Shown here one piece after another: positions 1-11,572 of a DNA stretch of 64,000 nucleotides. Position 1 is the stretch's first letter. Every line of letters begins with the position of its first letter. The notes under the pieces are model-generated. The model saw nothing but the letters and a program-made list of their open reading frames with translations. It did not search any database and was not told where the DNA came from. Made by a program: the position numbers and the translations under genes. The stretch covers positions 27,798 to 91,797 of the forward strand of contig JAUCBJ010007614.1 of NCBI GenBank assembly GCA_032718475.1. The letters are read 5' to 3'. This stretch comes from Nemertoderma westbladi. Lineage: Eukaryota; Xenacoelomorpha; Nemertodermatida; Nemertodermatidae.

Positions 1-772
1 CCGCTGCCGCCTTTGCTGCTTTTCTTTCTGCTTCTGCATCTGCCATAGCTGCCGCCTTTTGTTCCTCTATCCTTCTTTTCTTTATTTGTTCTTCTCGGAC
101 TCTAATGAGGCGGAGTTTTTCATCACATTCAGCTTGGTTTGCAGCTAACATTTCGGCATCGATTGCGTCCAACACAAGCTTGGTTCCTTCACTATTAGGG
201 GAAAGTCCAGACAGCCGTCTCCTCAACTCTTCGTCTCCTAGGAATCGCTGATAGTCGGACAAATAAATGTCGATAGCGTCTCTAGTTCGCGGCTTCTCTG
301 CTGATGTTAATTCGCTTTCCACCTCACTTTCCACTTCGCTTTCCACCTCACTTTCCACTCGAGAAGAAGTGGCGTCGGTTGATTCCCCACAGGCTGGCCG
401 CCCATCATAAACCGTATCCCCCATCTTCGCTCCGCGTTCTGGCGTCCGCTCAACAGTATCCGAACTACTGGAGCTATCGGGCCGCTGAGAACTAGGTTCT
501 TGGCTAGGAGGTTGCTGCTGTTTTATAGCTTCTTCTTGATCCCGCTTGACTTGGGCCCGAGTGCCTATGGCAGACCAACGGCGCTTCACTAACTTCGCAA
601 ATGGCGAAATCTTTTCTACCAACCTAGGTTCTGTCACAACCACCGCAGGGGTTGCCCTTCTTACAGTATGAGGGGTTTCAGACCTCGGTCTGGGATTCTC
701 TACACTTTGATCCGAGAAACAGGCTGTTGTTTCTAGGAGACTATCTGACAGAGTTTGCCTTGTGTCAGCCAT
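1..772 (-). CDS. BEL/Pao Gag, N-terminal part (partial)
   Basis: An uninterrupted frame of about 257 codons runs from an ATG at 772 to the window edge. It opens MADTRQTLSDSLL, close to MSDTKQNLSDSLL of the Gag at 56688. It then shares the segment DAIDIYLSDYQRF and enters an Ala/Lys/Glu-rich stretch (repeated AEAERKAA-like units) expected to form a coiled coil. Relative to the other copy it lacks, in frame, roughly 180 residues between the motif ERGAKM and the segment STDAT. In the same area it carries a short VESE tandem (four units). Gag would form the retrotransposon particle in the cytoplasm. The start was chosen because it aligns with the other copy and follows the same leader. The 3' part is missing only because the window ends. 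Confidence 0.85.
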   Translation of the reverse strand, partial: MADTRQTLSDSLLETTACFSDQSVENPRPRSETPHTVRRATPAVVVTEPRLVEKISPFAKLVKRRWSAIGTRAQVKRDQEEAIKQQQPPSQEPSSQRPDSSSSSDTVERTPERGAKMGDTVYDGRPACGESTDATSSRVESEVESEVESEVESELTSAEKPRTRDAIDIYLSDYQRFLGDEELRRRLSGLSPNSEGTKLVLDAIDAEMLAANQAECDEKLRLIRVREEQIKKRRIEEQKAAAMADAEAERKAAKAAA

Positions 773-3035
773 GTTTGATTGTACAGTCGAATGCCTACTG
801 CTATATTACAGTTAAAGCAAGTCTAGTAATTCAGTATCACTGTTAGCCTAATAATTAATTACCGATACTGCTACTCAGTGTAGCGTGATATATATATAAT
901 ATATTAGAATACCGGTATGCTTATAATATATATATAAGTATTATTACAGACTAGATTTGTCACAGAGTACCGGTATATAATTTTAGCACAAATATATATA
1001 AATATATAATAGGCCTATCGTGAATACCGGTATACAGCCTACACTTATAGTATATAAGTATAATTCTGGACTATAATTAATTACAGAGTACCGGTATGAT
1101 TTCAGCACAAATTTATAGAAATAAATATAATAAGCCTATGGTAAATACCGGTATGTCAATTATTTTAAAATAATTGAATTTCTGAATATTTTAGGGTTAC
1201 TTGGTTACTTTAACTTACTTTGTTACCGTTATTTAAGCAGTAGTCCAACTGATAGTGAGACCTAGTTGTTGTATGGCAGGCCTACTATTTATAAATCGTT
1301 TGATTTGATTTATAATATTTATATACCCGTTTAAATGGGTTTTTTGTCAATATTTGAAATAAATGTTATTATTTCTGGGGGAGTCACTACACAGAAGCTG
1401 TGCGCTCTCAGTGAAGTGCTATTTATTTGACACTAAAACTGATAATTCTAATTTACCTAAGTTACTTAATACTACAAATTACTTACGATACGGGTGAGAT
1501 TAATTCTCTAATTAAACACAACAAAATATTACGTACGAATTTTTAGGGTAATTTTACAGGAAGTCTACAAACCAGTCTAACAAAGGGTTAGATTTCTGGT
1601 TATTACAAAGGACAGGGTACTACGGTATTTAAATAATAAGTAGTAGTAAATATATTGTACTGTCCAGATAGGAAAATACCACCGCCTGACGACCTATAAC
1701 CGTATCGCTATAGGTACTACGTTATGTATCACGGATTGTTCCTACCCAGAGGCTAATAGAGCTAACGAATGTGCCTATCAACCACTTTACAACACAGATA
1801 TACTGCCTACACTAATTACTTCGGATAGCACTGTACACTAAACCCTAAATTAGGTACAAGTACCGGTATAACAAATAATCAGTAGTTAAATATACTTGAA
1901 CAGTTAAAAGAACCACGGCATCTGCTGGAGTGACCGAAGCACAAAGTCGTCAGTCTTTACCTACGCCAAGCAGCCCTGATGTAGTACCGGGGTTAGTTTA
2001 ACTATAACGGTATGTGTAACAAACACAATTACTGTAGGAATAAACTTGGGGACATGAATGTTGCGAATAATCGCATAAACTCTGAATAATAAATATTACG
2101 CTACCCGTACAGAATACTCAAACAAATACAAACCAAAACGCTGGCAGACTACTATTAAGCCTAAACAAACTACAGTATGTGCAGATTCTGAAACTGTTAG
2201 TTAGTATGCGTTCTAACACGGTAGTACGACTTATTCTTTAAGAGGGGATTGACCTTCAGCATATGGCTGCCCCAACTTACTAACGGCACTTTATCAGACC
2301 AACTCTACACACGCAGCAATCCCTTCAGACCCAAAAATAGCTAGACAACAATCCAGCCTACAAATATTTGAGTAATAACTATTACGGTACCTGAACAGAC
2401 CACACAAACAAACACAGGCCAAAACACTGGCAGACTACGATCAAGCCTAAATAAACTACAGTATATGCAGACTCTGAAACTGTTAGTTAGTATGCGTGCT
2501 AACACGGTAGTACGACTTACTCTTTAAGAGGGGATTGACCTTACAGTTATGACTGCCCCAACTTACTAACGGCACTTTATCAGACAAACTCTACACACGC
2601 CGTAATCTCTCCAAACCCAACCACAGTCAGACAGCAGCTCAGCCTACAATTATCTGAACAATCTGAGCAGGGTCACACGCCTTCTGCTCAATTAGCCTAC
2701 TAGTAAATAAAACCAACAGAAATAAGTAGAATCTCAAATAAAAAATCAGGGCGGCCGTTCCCTGATTAAGTACCAAGACCTACCGGTATACAACAATCAA
2801 AATCGAATAATACTAATGTACTTGTACAGCAGTACCGGTACCGGTGATGACAGTTAGGCCTACTGACCTACAAAGTACCGGTTCAGTTTTACCGGTCACT
2901 ACGGTATTTTGCAACCCTATTGCCTACTGCAATAAGATTGTAAACCGTTACTGTTCGTCAGAACAGTATTAAACTGTATTTAATGCCTACACTTGCAACC
3001 TTATTGCCTACTGCAATAAGATTATAAACTGTTAC
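773..3035 (-). other. BEL/Pao copy 1 leader (untranslated, between LTR and gag)
   Basis: About 2.26 kb without a credible ORF, colinear with 56689-58885 in the complete element. Several blocks are shared with that copy: the run of ACCGGTAT words near 910-1160, a segment around 1660-1735 containing the self-complementary words CCTAT and ATAGG, and a tandem pair of about 286 bp (units near 2090-2375 and 2376-2660). The same tandem pair exists in the other copy with a period near 290 bp. Such a long conserved leader may carry packaging or translation signals (inference). No primer-binding site complementary to a common tRNA was recognised next to the LTR. Confidence 0.7.
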
Positions 3036-4270
3036 TGTTCGCGCTTTTGAAGACCTTTAGCAGTTTAACCTGCCAAAATTTATATGTCTTTTAGTTAATT
3101 AAAACCACTTTAGCATACGACAATAATTTATGCTAATACGCAAAACATTAGCCGAAATCAGCCCATGCGCGATCATTCACCCGATGGATCTACACCCGGG
3201 AGACTGAATTCGGATGCTTGAATTGTATTATTACAGTGTAAGGTTGCAGTGTATACCTAATGTATTATTCGATAGATCGTTAATAATTAATCTCTGACAG
3301 ATATTATTGGCTTTCGGGAAATATTAACAGTTCCTTTAGGACGTGGCGCTTTATCTATTTAAACAGAACTAAGACTTATACTAAAACGCAACGATACTGC
3401 TTATGATTAAAGTATAAAGCGTATTCTTTAGGAAATACTTTGTTACCAATCACAATCATACACACTATTCTGCCGACAGTCAGTATATTTGATCACACAT
3501 AAAGAGAGCAGTAATTGACTCACGTAGGGTCTGCTAAATAACATTGGATTCAATACACACCACATTAATATAAATCGCAATTGTTATATATAGCCGGTCT
3601 CTCTAACCTGTAGTGTTATCAAGAAAATTGGGAATTGGGTGATTTATCCGTATTATCCAAATAGCAATATTTCCATCAACAAATATTTACAATTAATAAC
3701 TGACGGTAAAATAACAGTACAAACAATATGATTAATGCAATTAAAAGTATCAAGGTGAGATGAGTGATTTAAGTCAGGTAACAGTTTATACTTTCGATAA
3801 TTCAAGCAGTTTTACTAGAGTTCTTACTAAAAGGCCGGTGTTTCTGGCTTAGACAGCAATAACAACAAAGTATCAAGAAAAAACAGTAAGACTGAACACT
3901 CTCCTTATGATCGACTAAAAAGCTACACGTCGACAGGAAAAACCGCCCTGATTGGCCCAAGCCAAACAAAGAACCACGCGTCCAATGGCTGTTTCCATGT
4001 CAGCAACCAGCTGCTAGATGTCGTAATATGAATCATCACGGCTAAGCTGTGAAAGGTAGCCGGTGCATTACAAGTTTTTTGCCTTACCATGTCCGCCAAA
4101 ACACGTATATAGCAGAATGATTTTTATGTCCGTTAAAACACCTGTAAAGGTACCTTGCGGGCGAGGGGAATATATATACAGTTAGAAAACCTTTTTAGAG
4201 TATTCCAGCGCCTGGGGGAGAACTGGCCAGCAAAGGCAAACGTATCAGTTATCCCACAAAAGCTTTTACA
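3036..4270 (-). repeat. BEL/Pao copy 1, 5' LTR (about 1235 bp)
   Basis: On the plus strand it starts TGTTCGCGCTTTTGAAGACC and ends AAAAGCTTTTACA, matching the LTRs at 47251-48433 and 58886-60078 over their whole length with substitutions and indels. The TG...CA termini fit. The 3' LTR lies outside the window. Confidence 0.85.
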
Positions 4271-5445
4271 ACCGGTACTGATAGCCTGAGAGAACAGCAG
4301 TAGAGAAACCGGTAGCATGGAACCTAACATTAGATTTTTGGAGGACATAAAAAATAAAAAAAAGGACAAAAAAAGGATTTAAACGGACAATAAAAATTAT
4401 TGCGAAATAATAAAGGCGAATTTCTGAAATGTCTTTTAATTCATTTAGGGGGGGGGGGGGGGGGGGGGGGGGGTTATACTTACTGTACAGTATTATATAC
4501 ATGTCTCCAATTATATACATGTCATTTTCATAATCATTTTGCGCACTTTTTGTATTTTCGTTTTCTATTTCTGATAATTGGCAATTTTGTAAATATTATT
4601 AAATTAAGAAAAGTGCGTAAAATTTATTGAAGCTTATGAAATTACCTTTCATATATTTTTGTGCTAAAAAGTGTCATTCTGAGATAATCGCCTTCAAAGT
4701 TCAAACCTTCCCGAGTATTTGGTCTGGTTGATTAATAATAGTGTCTGACATGAAGGAATGCAATTGTCAGTCTACATTTTGACAGACAGATTGGCAGACA
4801 GATATTCCACGATAACTCGAGAACTACTAAAGATCTCTCTAAGCCGATTTCAGATTTGAAATCCCCAATAAATTCTGCTCTAGATGCAATAAAAAACAAA
4901 TTTCTGAATTTACCAGGTACCCACCCCCACCCCCCCCCCCCCCCCCCTTTAAGCTCTTAAAAGCTGATTCTTGGCATATACAGTATGTACTAGAAAATTG
5001 GCTTCTTCTTTGTGGGCGGTACTTAGGTCACCTCTACAGTTTGCGGCTAGGCAGCTTCTGTAGAGGCCATAATGTCTGAGAGTCTGAATGTGCTAAAAAC
5101 CTTATCTCATTTCGTTATTTCTTATCCGTTCAAGATGAAACTTGGAAAATATACATGTAAGACCATAAACCATCCATAGACTGCGTCTTTATTGGGCTGG
5201 TAGTCCCTCTGCAGTTCTCTCATCTACCGGACTACTGTTAGATTGCTTGGCGCGGCCCTGAGTGCAGTACTTTGTCTGCGAAATTTATTCGCAAAAATAA
5301 CAATCTTTCACATTCGCACACCGACCCACACCTCTACAATAGGTATGTTGTATATTTTTGAACCATTTTTATTACATTACAAAATAATGAAATACGAGGA
5401 TTTCGCTCTCTCTGCATGATTTTACAGTCGAAATACTGGCGCGCT
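4271..5445. other. Non-coding stretch with poly-G and poly-C tracts
   Basis: No supported gene. It holds a run of 26 G at 4448-4473 and a C-rich run at 4921-4947. The short ORFs over the poly-G are low-complexity translations. Nothing else was recognised. Confidence 0.6.
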
Positions 5446-7306
5446 AAAACTTTTAGTTACCGAGTTTGTAGTTCTGTGTACAGTACAGTAACTACAGTAC
5501 TGTAGGTGTCTTGTATAACTAGCGGATGATAGTGTAGCTAACACTTTTAGTTACCGAGTTTGTAGCACTGTGTACAGTACTGTAACTACATACAGTAGGT
5601 ATTGTATAACTAGCAGATGATAGTGTAGCTAACACTTTTAGCTACCGAGTTTGTAGTATTGTGTACAGTACTGTAACTACAGTAGGTATTGTATAACTAG
5701 CGGATGATAGTGTAGCTAACACTTTTAGCTACTGAGTTTGTAGTACTGTGCGCAGTACTGTAACTACAGTAGGTATTGTATAACTAGCGGATGATAGTGT
5801 AGCTAACACTTTTAGCTACTGAGTTTGTAGTACTGTGCGCAGTACTGTAACTACAGTAGGTATTGTATATCTAGCGGATGATAGTGTAGATAACACTTTT
5901 AGCTACTGAGTTTGTAGTACTGTGCGCAGTACTGTAACTACAGTAGGTATTGTATAACTAGCGGATGATAGTGTAGCTAACACTTTTAGCTACTGAGTTT
6001 GTAGTACTGTGCGCAGTACTGTAACTACAGTAGGTATTGTATATCTAGCGGATGATAGTGTAGATAACACTTTTAGCTACTGAGTTTGTAGTACTGTGCG
6101 CAGTACTGTAACTACAGTAGGTATTGTATAACTAGCGGATGATAGTGTAGCTAACACTTTTAGCTACTGAGTTTGTAGTACTGTGCGCAGTACTGTAACT
6201 ACAGTAGGTATTGTATATCTAGCGGATGATAGTGTAGATAACACTTTTAGCTACTGAGTTTGTAGTACTGTGCGCAGTACTGTAACTACAGTAGGTATTG
6301 TATAACTAGCGGATGATAGTGTAGCTAACACTTTTAGCTACTGAGTTTGTAGTACTGTGCGCAGTACTGTAACTACAGTAGGTATTGTATATCTAGCGGA
6401 TGATAGTGTAGATAACACTTTTAGCTACTGAGTTTGTAGTACTGTGTACACAGTACTGTAGGTTTTGTATAACTAGCGGATGATAGTGTAGATAACACTT
6501 TTAGCTACTGAGTTTGTAGTACTGTGCGCAGTACTGTAACTACAGTAGGTATTGTATATCTAGCGGATGATAGTGTAGCTAACACTTTTAGCTACTGGGT
6601 TTGTAGTACTGTGCGCAGTACTGTAACTACAGTAGGTATTGTATATCTAGCGGATGATAGTGTAGCTAACACTTTTAGCTACTGGGTTTGTAGTACTGTG
6701 CGCAGTACTGTAACTACAGTAGGTATTGTATATCTAGCGGATGATAGTGTAGCTAACACTTTTAGCTACTGGGTTTGTAGTACTGTGTACAGTACTGTAG
6801 GTTTTGTATAACTAGCGGATGATAGTGTAGATAACACTTTTAGCTACTGAGTTTGTAGTACTGTGCGCAGTACTGTAACTACAGTAGGTATTGTATATCT
6901 AGCGGATGATAGTGTAGCTAACACTTTTAGCTACTGGGTTTGTAGTACTGTGCGCAGTACTGTAACTACAGTAGGTATTGTATATCTAGCGGATGATAGT
7001 GTAGCTAACACTTTTAGCTACTGGGTTTGTAGTACTGTGTACAGTACTGTAGGTTTTGTATAACTAGCGGATGATAGTGTAGATAACACTTTTAGCTACT
7101 GAGTTTGTAGTACTGTGCGCAGTACTGTAACTACAGTAGGTATTGTATATCTAGCGGATGATAGTGTAGCTAACACTTTTAGCTACTGGGTTTGTAGTAC
7201 TGTGTACAGTACTGTAGGTTTTGTATAACTAGCGGATGATAGTGTAGATAACACTTTTAGCTACTTGTATAACTAGCGGATGGTAGTGTAGATAACACTA
7301 ACAGCT
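5446..7306. repeat. 87-bp satellite array with higher-order structure (about 22 units)
   Basis: Units begin AACACTTTTAGCTACTGAG and end GGATGATAGTGTAG(A/C)T. Unit starts are at 5446, 5540, 5631, 5718, 5805, 5892, 5979, 6066, 6153, 6240, 6327, 6414, 6494, 6581, 6668, 6755, 6833, 6920, 7007, 7085, 7172 and 7250. Most are 87 bp; a shortened type is 78-80 bp. Between 5805 and 6414 two variants alternate (TATAACTAGC...GTAGCT and TATATCTAGC...GTAGAT), giving a 174-bp dimer. Each unit holds a short hairpin, GTACTG with CAGTAC around TGCG or TGTA. Because 87 is a multiple of three, the array gives spurious repetitive ORFs. Confidence 0.97.
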
Positions 7307-8488
7307 TGCTAACACTAACAATTCTGCTGCACGAATGCCCTCCACCTATAACAAATTGTCAGAATGAGTTTATGTTCAACTAGCTTTTCAGCCAATCAGT
7401 ATTCAATAACCTGTTTTTCTATAAAGTTTATTCCTATCGCATTTAAATAAACTACTTGTTGTCTCCCCTAAATCCCGTAATCAATTCTATATATCATAAT
7501 TTCCGTACTAAAAGTGTTATTTATTTTTTACGCAAATTGTGTTATATTGTACGCAAATTGTGTTATATTGTACGGAAATTAGTAGCATTCTTGAAATCGT
7601 CAAGTTGTATTAATTCTAGAATATTAGCTACCGCATTGTTACATAAATCATACCAAGGTAAGGATTCCCCATGAACATTATGAAATTGGCCTACAATCAT
7701 TCTAGAAAATTTAAGATTCCCGTTTCATTTAGCGCAATGTAGGACAATACATAGTACATACTAAGCCATCATATTTTTTACTTTTAAAGTTGTTCTGGTA
7801 AGTTCGACACAGTTGTGACTTGTGGAATGATATCGGGAAAACTTTGAAATATACTGTAGTAAGGCAGTAGGGACTGGGTGAGAGAGATTGACTTTCTCAC
7901 TTACAGTACTTTGCAAGCGTTTGTAAATATGCCTTCTTAATGTTGCGCCCTTTGTACTGTACATCAAGAACTACCCGTATTTTTATGCTGCTTAGTTACT
8001 GTAGTGCCGCTGGAAAGGCGGCATACAAGAATACCGAGTATGTAAAGATCAGGCTGACTTGACTGGCATATTACAGAAATTAAGAAAAAAATTTTTTTTT
8101 TCAAAATTACTGGCATTTTTTTTAATTTGGCGGTATGGAGTGGGCACGACGCTGACTATAAAAAAAAACATTACTTTCCATGTATTAAAATAATGGCTAA
8201 AAGATGTGACAGGTCTTATTCGATTCTGTCAATGTTACTTTTTTGGCCAATTTGGCCACCTCCGTCCCAATGTGCTTTAGTTGCATTTCCTCAGATGCTT
8301 TGTGTGGTCATTTATTTACTTAATATTGTTTCGTATTATAGCCCGCAACGCTGTAAAGAGGTACTTTGCTGCGTTGCGAAGATTCAACAAAACGCTGATA
8401 AGTTGTCATAATTATATAACAAAATACATAATATGTTCTAGAATGTTTTTATAATGTTAAATCTGGGCCATCATAATACGATGATACT
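7307..8488. other. Non-coding stretch with a short repeat-family fragment
   Basis: No convincing gene. The segment 8338-8425 (CGCAACGCTGTAAAG... to ATATAACAAAA) is a diverged copy of the repeat at about 35031-35112, in the same orientation. Near 7530-7575 a short unit containing GCAAATTGTGTTATATTGTA is repeated in tandem. Confidence 0.6.
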
Positions 8489-8695
8489 ACTAATACTCAT
8501 AGGATCGGCATGCTGCATTGCAGCTGCATTTTTAAGAATGCTGTGCCGGCTTGTCTACAAAATTGCGCCACCACAACTCCCTATCACCCATGACATTTGC
8601 TAGATCATCCGTATCTTCAAGGCCAGTGTCCTTTAAGATGCGTCTCAAGAAAGTCATGGGCTGTCCACCATGCTTATTCACTCCATGAGGCTGCC
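8489..8695 (-). pseudogene. RTE-like LINE family A, 3'-terminal fragment (left part, split by Copia)
   Basis: Closely matches the 3' end of the LINE ORF at 39477-41366, including the coding segment for HGVNKHGGQPMTFLRR and a degraded (TAG)n-like tail near 8489. It breaks off at CTGCC, where the Copia element is inserted, and resumes at 13670. It is only a few hundred bases long in total, so it is a 5'-truncated dead copy. Confidence 0.9.
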
Positions 8696-8879
8696 TGTTG
8701 ATCAGTATAATACACATTTATAAATCTATAAATATTCTCGCTGTACTGCTATAATAATACAAGGCCGCCATATAATTATATATTAAATACAGCAATACAC
8801 TCAGGCCTATACCGGTACACCAAACAACACAGTACTATCCCATCACCCGGCGAGTCTCTATCTCAGTGCCTATCTAACA
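8696..8879 (-). repeat. Copia 3' LTR (184 bp)
   Basis: Starts TGTTGATCAGTATAATACAC and ends TATCTAACA on the plus strand, nearly identical to 13487-13669. In element orientation this is the 3' LTR. Confidence 0.97.
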
Positions 8880-8901
8880 GATTCACCCTCTTTCTTAAGA
8901 A
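8880..8901 (-). promoter_or_regulatory. Copia polypurine tract
   Basis: On the minus strand the bases just before the 3' LTR read CTTAAGAAAGAGGGTGAATC. The purine run AAGAAAGAGGG lies within 10 bases of the LTR start and would prime plus-strand DNA synthesis. Confidence 0.6.
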
Positions 8902-8929
8902 TGAAATGGAATAAACTAAGTGGTTATAG

Positions 8930-11572
8930 TTAAGAAAGCGGTAATGCTTCGATTATGCCCATGTTAATAATGTCCATCAGTTTCCGAGAACATGCCCCAC
9001 GTTTGGTTAGTGAATCAGCCAACTGTTCACCTGATCTAACATACTCAACACGATCGAGTTCTTTGTTCTCTAGCGATTCCTTTATTGATGCGATATCAAT
9101 TCGCAAGCGTTTTTCGTTCACTGCAATTGTTGAATGAATAGATGTGTGGAGATTGCGGCTATCAGTGTAAGCAATGACAGGTACCTTTATCTTCAGAATA
9201 TCAAAGATAAGAGCCGCAATGAAATGAACCTCTTCTAAGCCATCAACCAAAGCGAGACCCTCAGCTGCAAGAGTACTCTTCACAACTCTCCTGATTTTCT
9301 TCGACCCCCAAGCCAGTGTGGAACACTTGTTATTTTCTCCAACTAGGAAAACAACAAAACCCTCAGCACTGGATACTCCATCCGGTAAATTTCCGTGAGA
9401 TGCATCACTATACAACACCAACCTGAAGGTTGCAGGATCCCCAAGTGCTGGAAATTTTATAGCAACGTTATCATTCTTCAGTTTTTTAATCATTTTATTT
9501 GCCTTACATAGATGATTGCCATCGGCGTGATTTGCAGCCATGCTAAGTTCTAGAACATCGAATGACAAATCTGGCCTGGTTTGATTAGCAGCCCAACTAA
9601 TTTGTCCGACAGTTGATTTTAATAGTGAAATTGACTTTGGACTGAGGAAAGAGTTATACCCACTAGTCGGAATAACAAGCAGCTGCAAACTGTCGATATA
9701 TTCACATTGATCAATCGTTATTATCATTGGTTTCTGTTTTAAGTTAAGACCAACGTATTTCACATTTCCACCTGCGAACTTCCCAGCAATAAATGTATTG
9801 GTCATTGGTGTGATTACTCCATCATCAAACTTCTTCGCACCAGCATATAAAAAATCGTCCACATGTAGTAGGAACATACCACTAAGAATCCCCTGATTGT
9901 ACCACATAAACAAAGCATTGTCGTACTTACATATCGTGCAACCTAAACGTTCTAGTTCATATTTGACACTAAAATACCAATTTCTAGCAGCATCATTTAA
10001 ACCATAGACCACTTTCTTCAACTTCCATATAATACCTTCCTTGATTAAATCTACTGGCGGCCTCAAAAATATATCCCGAGTGATCCTTTTACCCTGTAGG
10101 AAAGCTGATCGAATGTCGATAGATTTAACACTCCAATCAAACGTGGCACAAAATGTCAAAAATATTCGCATTGTACTTTTATTTACTGTAGGAGAATCGG
10201 ATTGTATCCCACTATGTTCCTCAAACCCTCTGGCTACCAGACGAGCTTTCACCTTCTTTTCTTCATTTTGAACTTTCTCAGTGACAACCCATGTAGTGGA
10301 AATAGTCGATTGTCCCTTATCCCAAACTTCCTCAAAGACATCAAAATCTATCCAATTTTTGAATTCTTTCTCCTTTGCCAAAACAACCTCCTTTTCATCG
10401 TGTCGATTTTTTGGTATCATAACAATGCCCACTGTCTCCTCATGAATGTTTTCAACATCAGATGGGTCGTTTGTAATATTCTGCCATTCTTTTATGGCAG
10501 ATAAATCAATAGAAAACGGATCATCGTCATTGGCTGACTTGACATTAAACCATGATCCATATTTGCCGGATTTTTTACCAGCCCTGCCAGTGACAGTGCC
10601 TGTATCCCATGGAGATGTATCGGTGAGTCTATATTTAATAACTTCACCTTTCTTAGGAAGCGTGGATGATTTTATGTCTTTTTCCCGTGCATCAGTTATT
10701 GGCCTGTTCATATCTTGTATTCCATTGTCGACATCAAGATCCTTTAAATGATCTTCTTGAATAATATCGTCCATTGGTGTGGTCATATGATCTTCATCAT
10801 CCTCTGCAGTGCCATCGTTGGTAATACCATGGCCTACATTGAGGTAATCCTCTTTATTAGATTCGATAAATTCCTTTCCCACTTTTATTATTCTGTTCAG
10901 TGAAACTCGGACATACACACTCCCATGTCTAACAAATATTACTTTTCCATCCTGGCCAATCACAACACCTGGCCCATGCCATCTATTACCATCGTCCCGT
11001 TTGTAATATACTTTTTCACCTGTTTGAAAATTCTCATTAGCTGCCCGTATTTTATGACGTAAGGCACGTCTAACCCGCTCCGATGCTTCAGACTTCAAAA
11101 ACGCCGATCTTGCAGAGTGTAAAGATGTTAAATGCTTAGCGAATACTTCACTTATTGTTTGACCTTCAAGGGCAGGAAGATTATTTGTTAATGTAGATGG
11201 TAATGTAGGGTTCTGTCCAAACACTAATTGGTATGGTGAAAACCCCGATACGTTTTGCAGCGCATTTTTTGCATTCACTGCCCAAATCAATGCAACTTCC
11301 AACTTGACTTTTGGATTATCCTCTAATATTTTTTCTACTGAAACATCAATTACTGTGTGATTCCTCTCACACAAACCGTTTTGCCATGGACTTTGTGCTG
11401 CAGTATTTAAAACCTCAATATTTAAGTTCTCGCATATATCCCGATATTTTTCATTTGCAAATTCTCCACCGTTGTCCGCGAGAAATTTTTTAGGAGTACC
11501 AAAACCAGAACCGATCCACATGCTCATAATCTTATCAATTATCACGTCAGGTTTTTTTTGATGTAATAACAC
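8930..11572 (-). CDS. Copia Pol: integrase core, reverse transcriptase, RNase H
   Basis: An open frame of 880 codons and the 3' part of the single Copia polyprotein. The integrase catalytic Asp is in LADNGGEF (residue 33) and the Glu in NGLCERN (residue 69), a D-35-E spacing. A linker follows. RT begins near residue 428 (TTWVVTEK), with LVARGF, the DIRSAFLQG block and the active site LLHVDDFLYAG (571-573, VDD). RNase H acidic residues are visible in YSDAS (723), STLAAEG (771), YTDSRN (804) and LADSLTK (853). The frame is entered from the preceding segment by a one-base shift in a run of eight A at about 11555. The first residue is not a real start codon. The last codon is TAA at 8930-8932, about 50 bp before the 3' LTR. 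Confidence 0.93.
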   Translation of the reverse strand: MLLHQKKPDVIIDKIMSMWIGSGFGTPKKFLADNGGEFANEKYRDICENLNIEVLNTAAQSPWQNGLCERNHTVIDVSVEKILEDNPKVKLEVALIWAVNAKNALQNVSGFSPYQLVFGQNPTLPSTLTNNLPALEGQTISEVFAKHLTSLHSARSAFLKSEASERVRRALRHKIRAANENFQTGEKVYYKRDDGNRWHGPGVVIGQDGKVIFVRHGSVYVRVSLNRIIKVGKEFIESNKEDYLNVGHGITNDGTAEDDEDHMTTPMDDIIQEDHLKDLDVDNGIQDMNRPITDAREKDIKSSTLPKKGEVIKYRLTDTSPWDTGTVTGRAGKKSGKYGSWFNVKSANDDDPFSIDLSAIKEWQNITNDPSDVENIHEETVGIVMIPKNRHDEKEVVLAKEKEFKNWIDFDVFEEVWDKGQSTISTTWVVTEKVQNEEKKVKARLVARGFEEHSGIQSDSPTVNKSTMRIFLTFCATFDWSVKSIDIRSAFLQGKRITRDIFLRPPVDLIKEGIIWKLKKVVYGLNDAARNWYFSVKYELERLGCTICKYDNALFMWYNQGILSGMFLLHVDDFLYAGAKKFDDGVITPMTNTFIAGKFAGGNVKYVGLNLKQKPMIITIDQCEYIDSLQLLVIPTSGYNSFLSPKSISLLKSTVGQISWAANQTRPDLSFDVLELSMAANHADGNHLCKANKMIKKLKNDNVAIKFPALGDPATFRLVLYSDASHGNLPDGVSSAEGFVVFLVGENNKCSTLAWGSKKIRRVVKSTLAAEGLALVDGLEEVHFIAALIFDILKIKVPVIAYTDSRNLHTSIHSTIAVNEKRLRIDIASIKESLENKELDRVEYVRSGEQLADSLTKRGACSRKLMDIINMGIIEALPLS

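Larger units (their letters stand above)
1..4270 (-). mobile_element. BEL/Pao LTR retrotransposon, copy 1 (5' half only)
   Basis: In element orientation this reads LTR (4270 to 3036), leader (3035 to 773) and the start of gag (772 to 1), then leaves the window. All three parts match, in the same order, the complete BEL/Pao copy at 47251-60078, but with clear divergence, so it is an older or different subfamily member. The LTR begins TG and ends CA. The five bases after the outer end are ACCGG, the candidate target duplication, whose partner lies outside the window. Confidence 0.85.

Noticed and set aside
4133-4630. ORFs overlapping the poly-G tract
   Set aside because: Poly-Gly or poly-Pro translations of a homopolymer; no other support.
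6524-7063. Repetitive plus-strand ORFs of 95 and 66 codons
   Set aside because: They are the 87-bp satellite read in frame (29 codons per unit); no start context or family feature.
8127-8411. 94-codon plus-strand ORF
   Set aside because: Its second half is a dispersed non-coding repeat (copy at 35031-35112); composition not protein-like.
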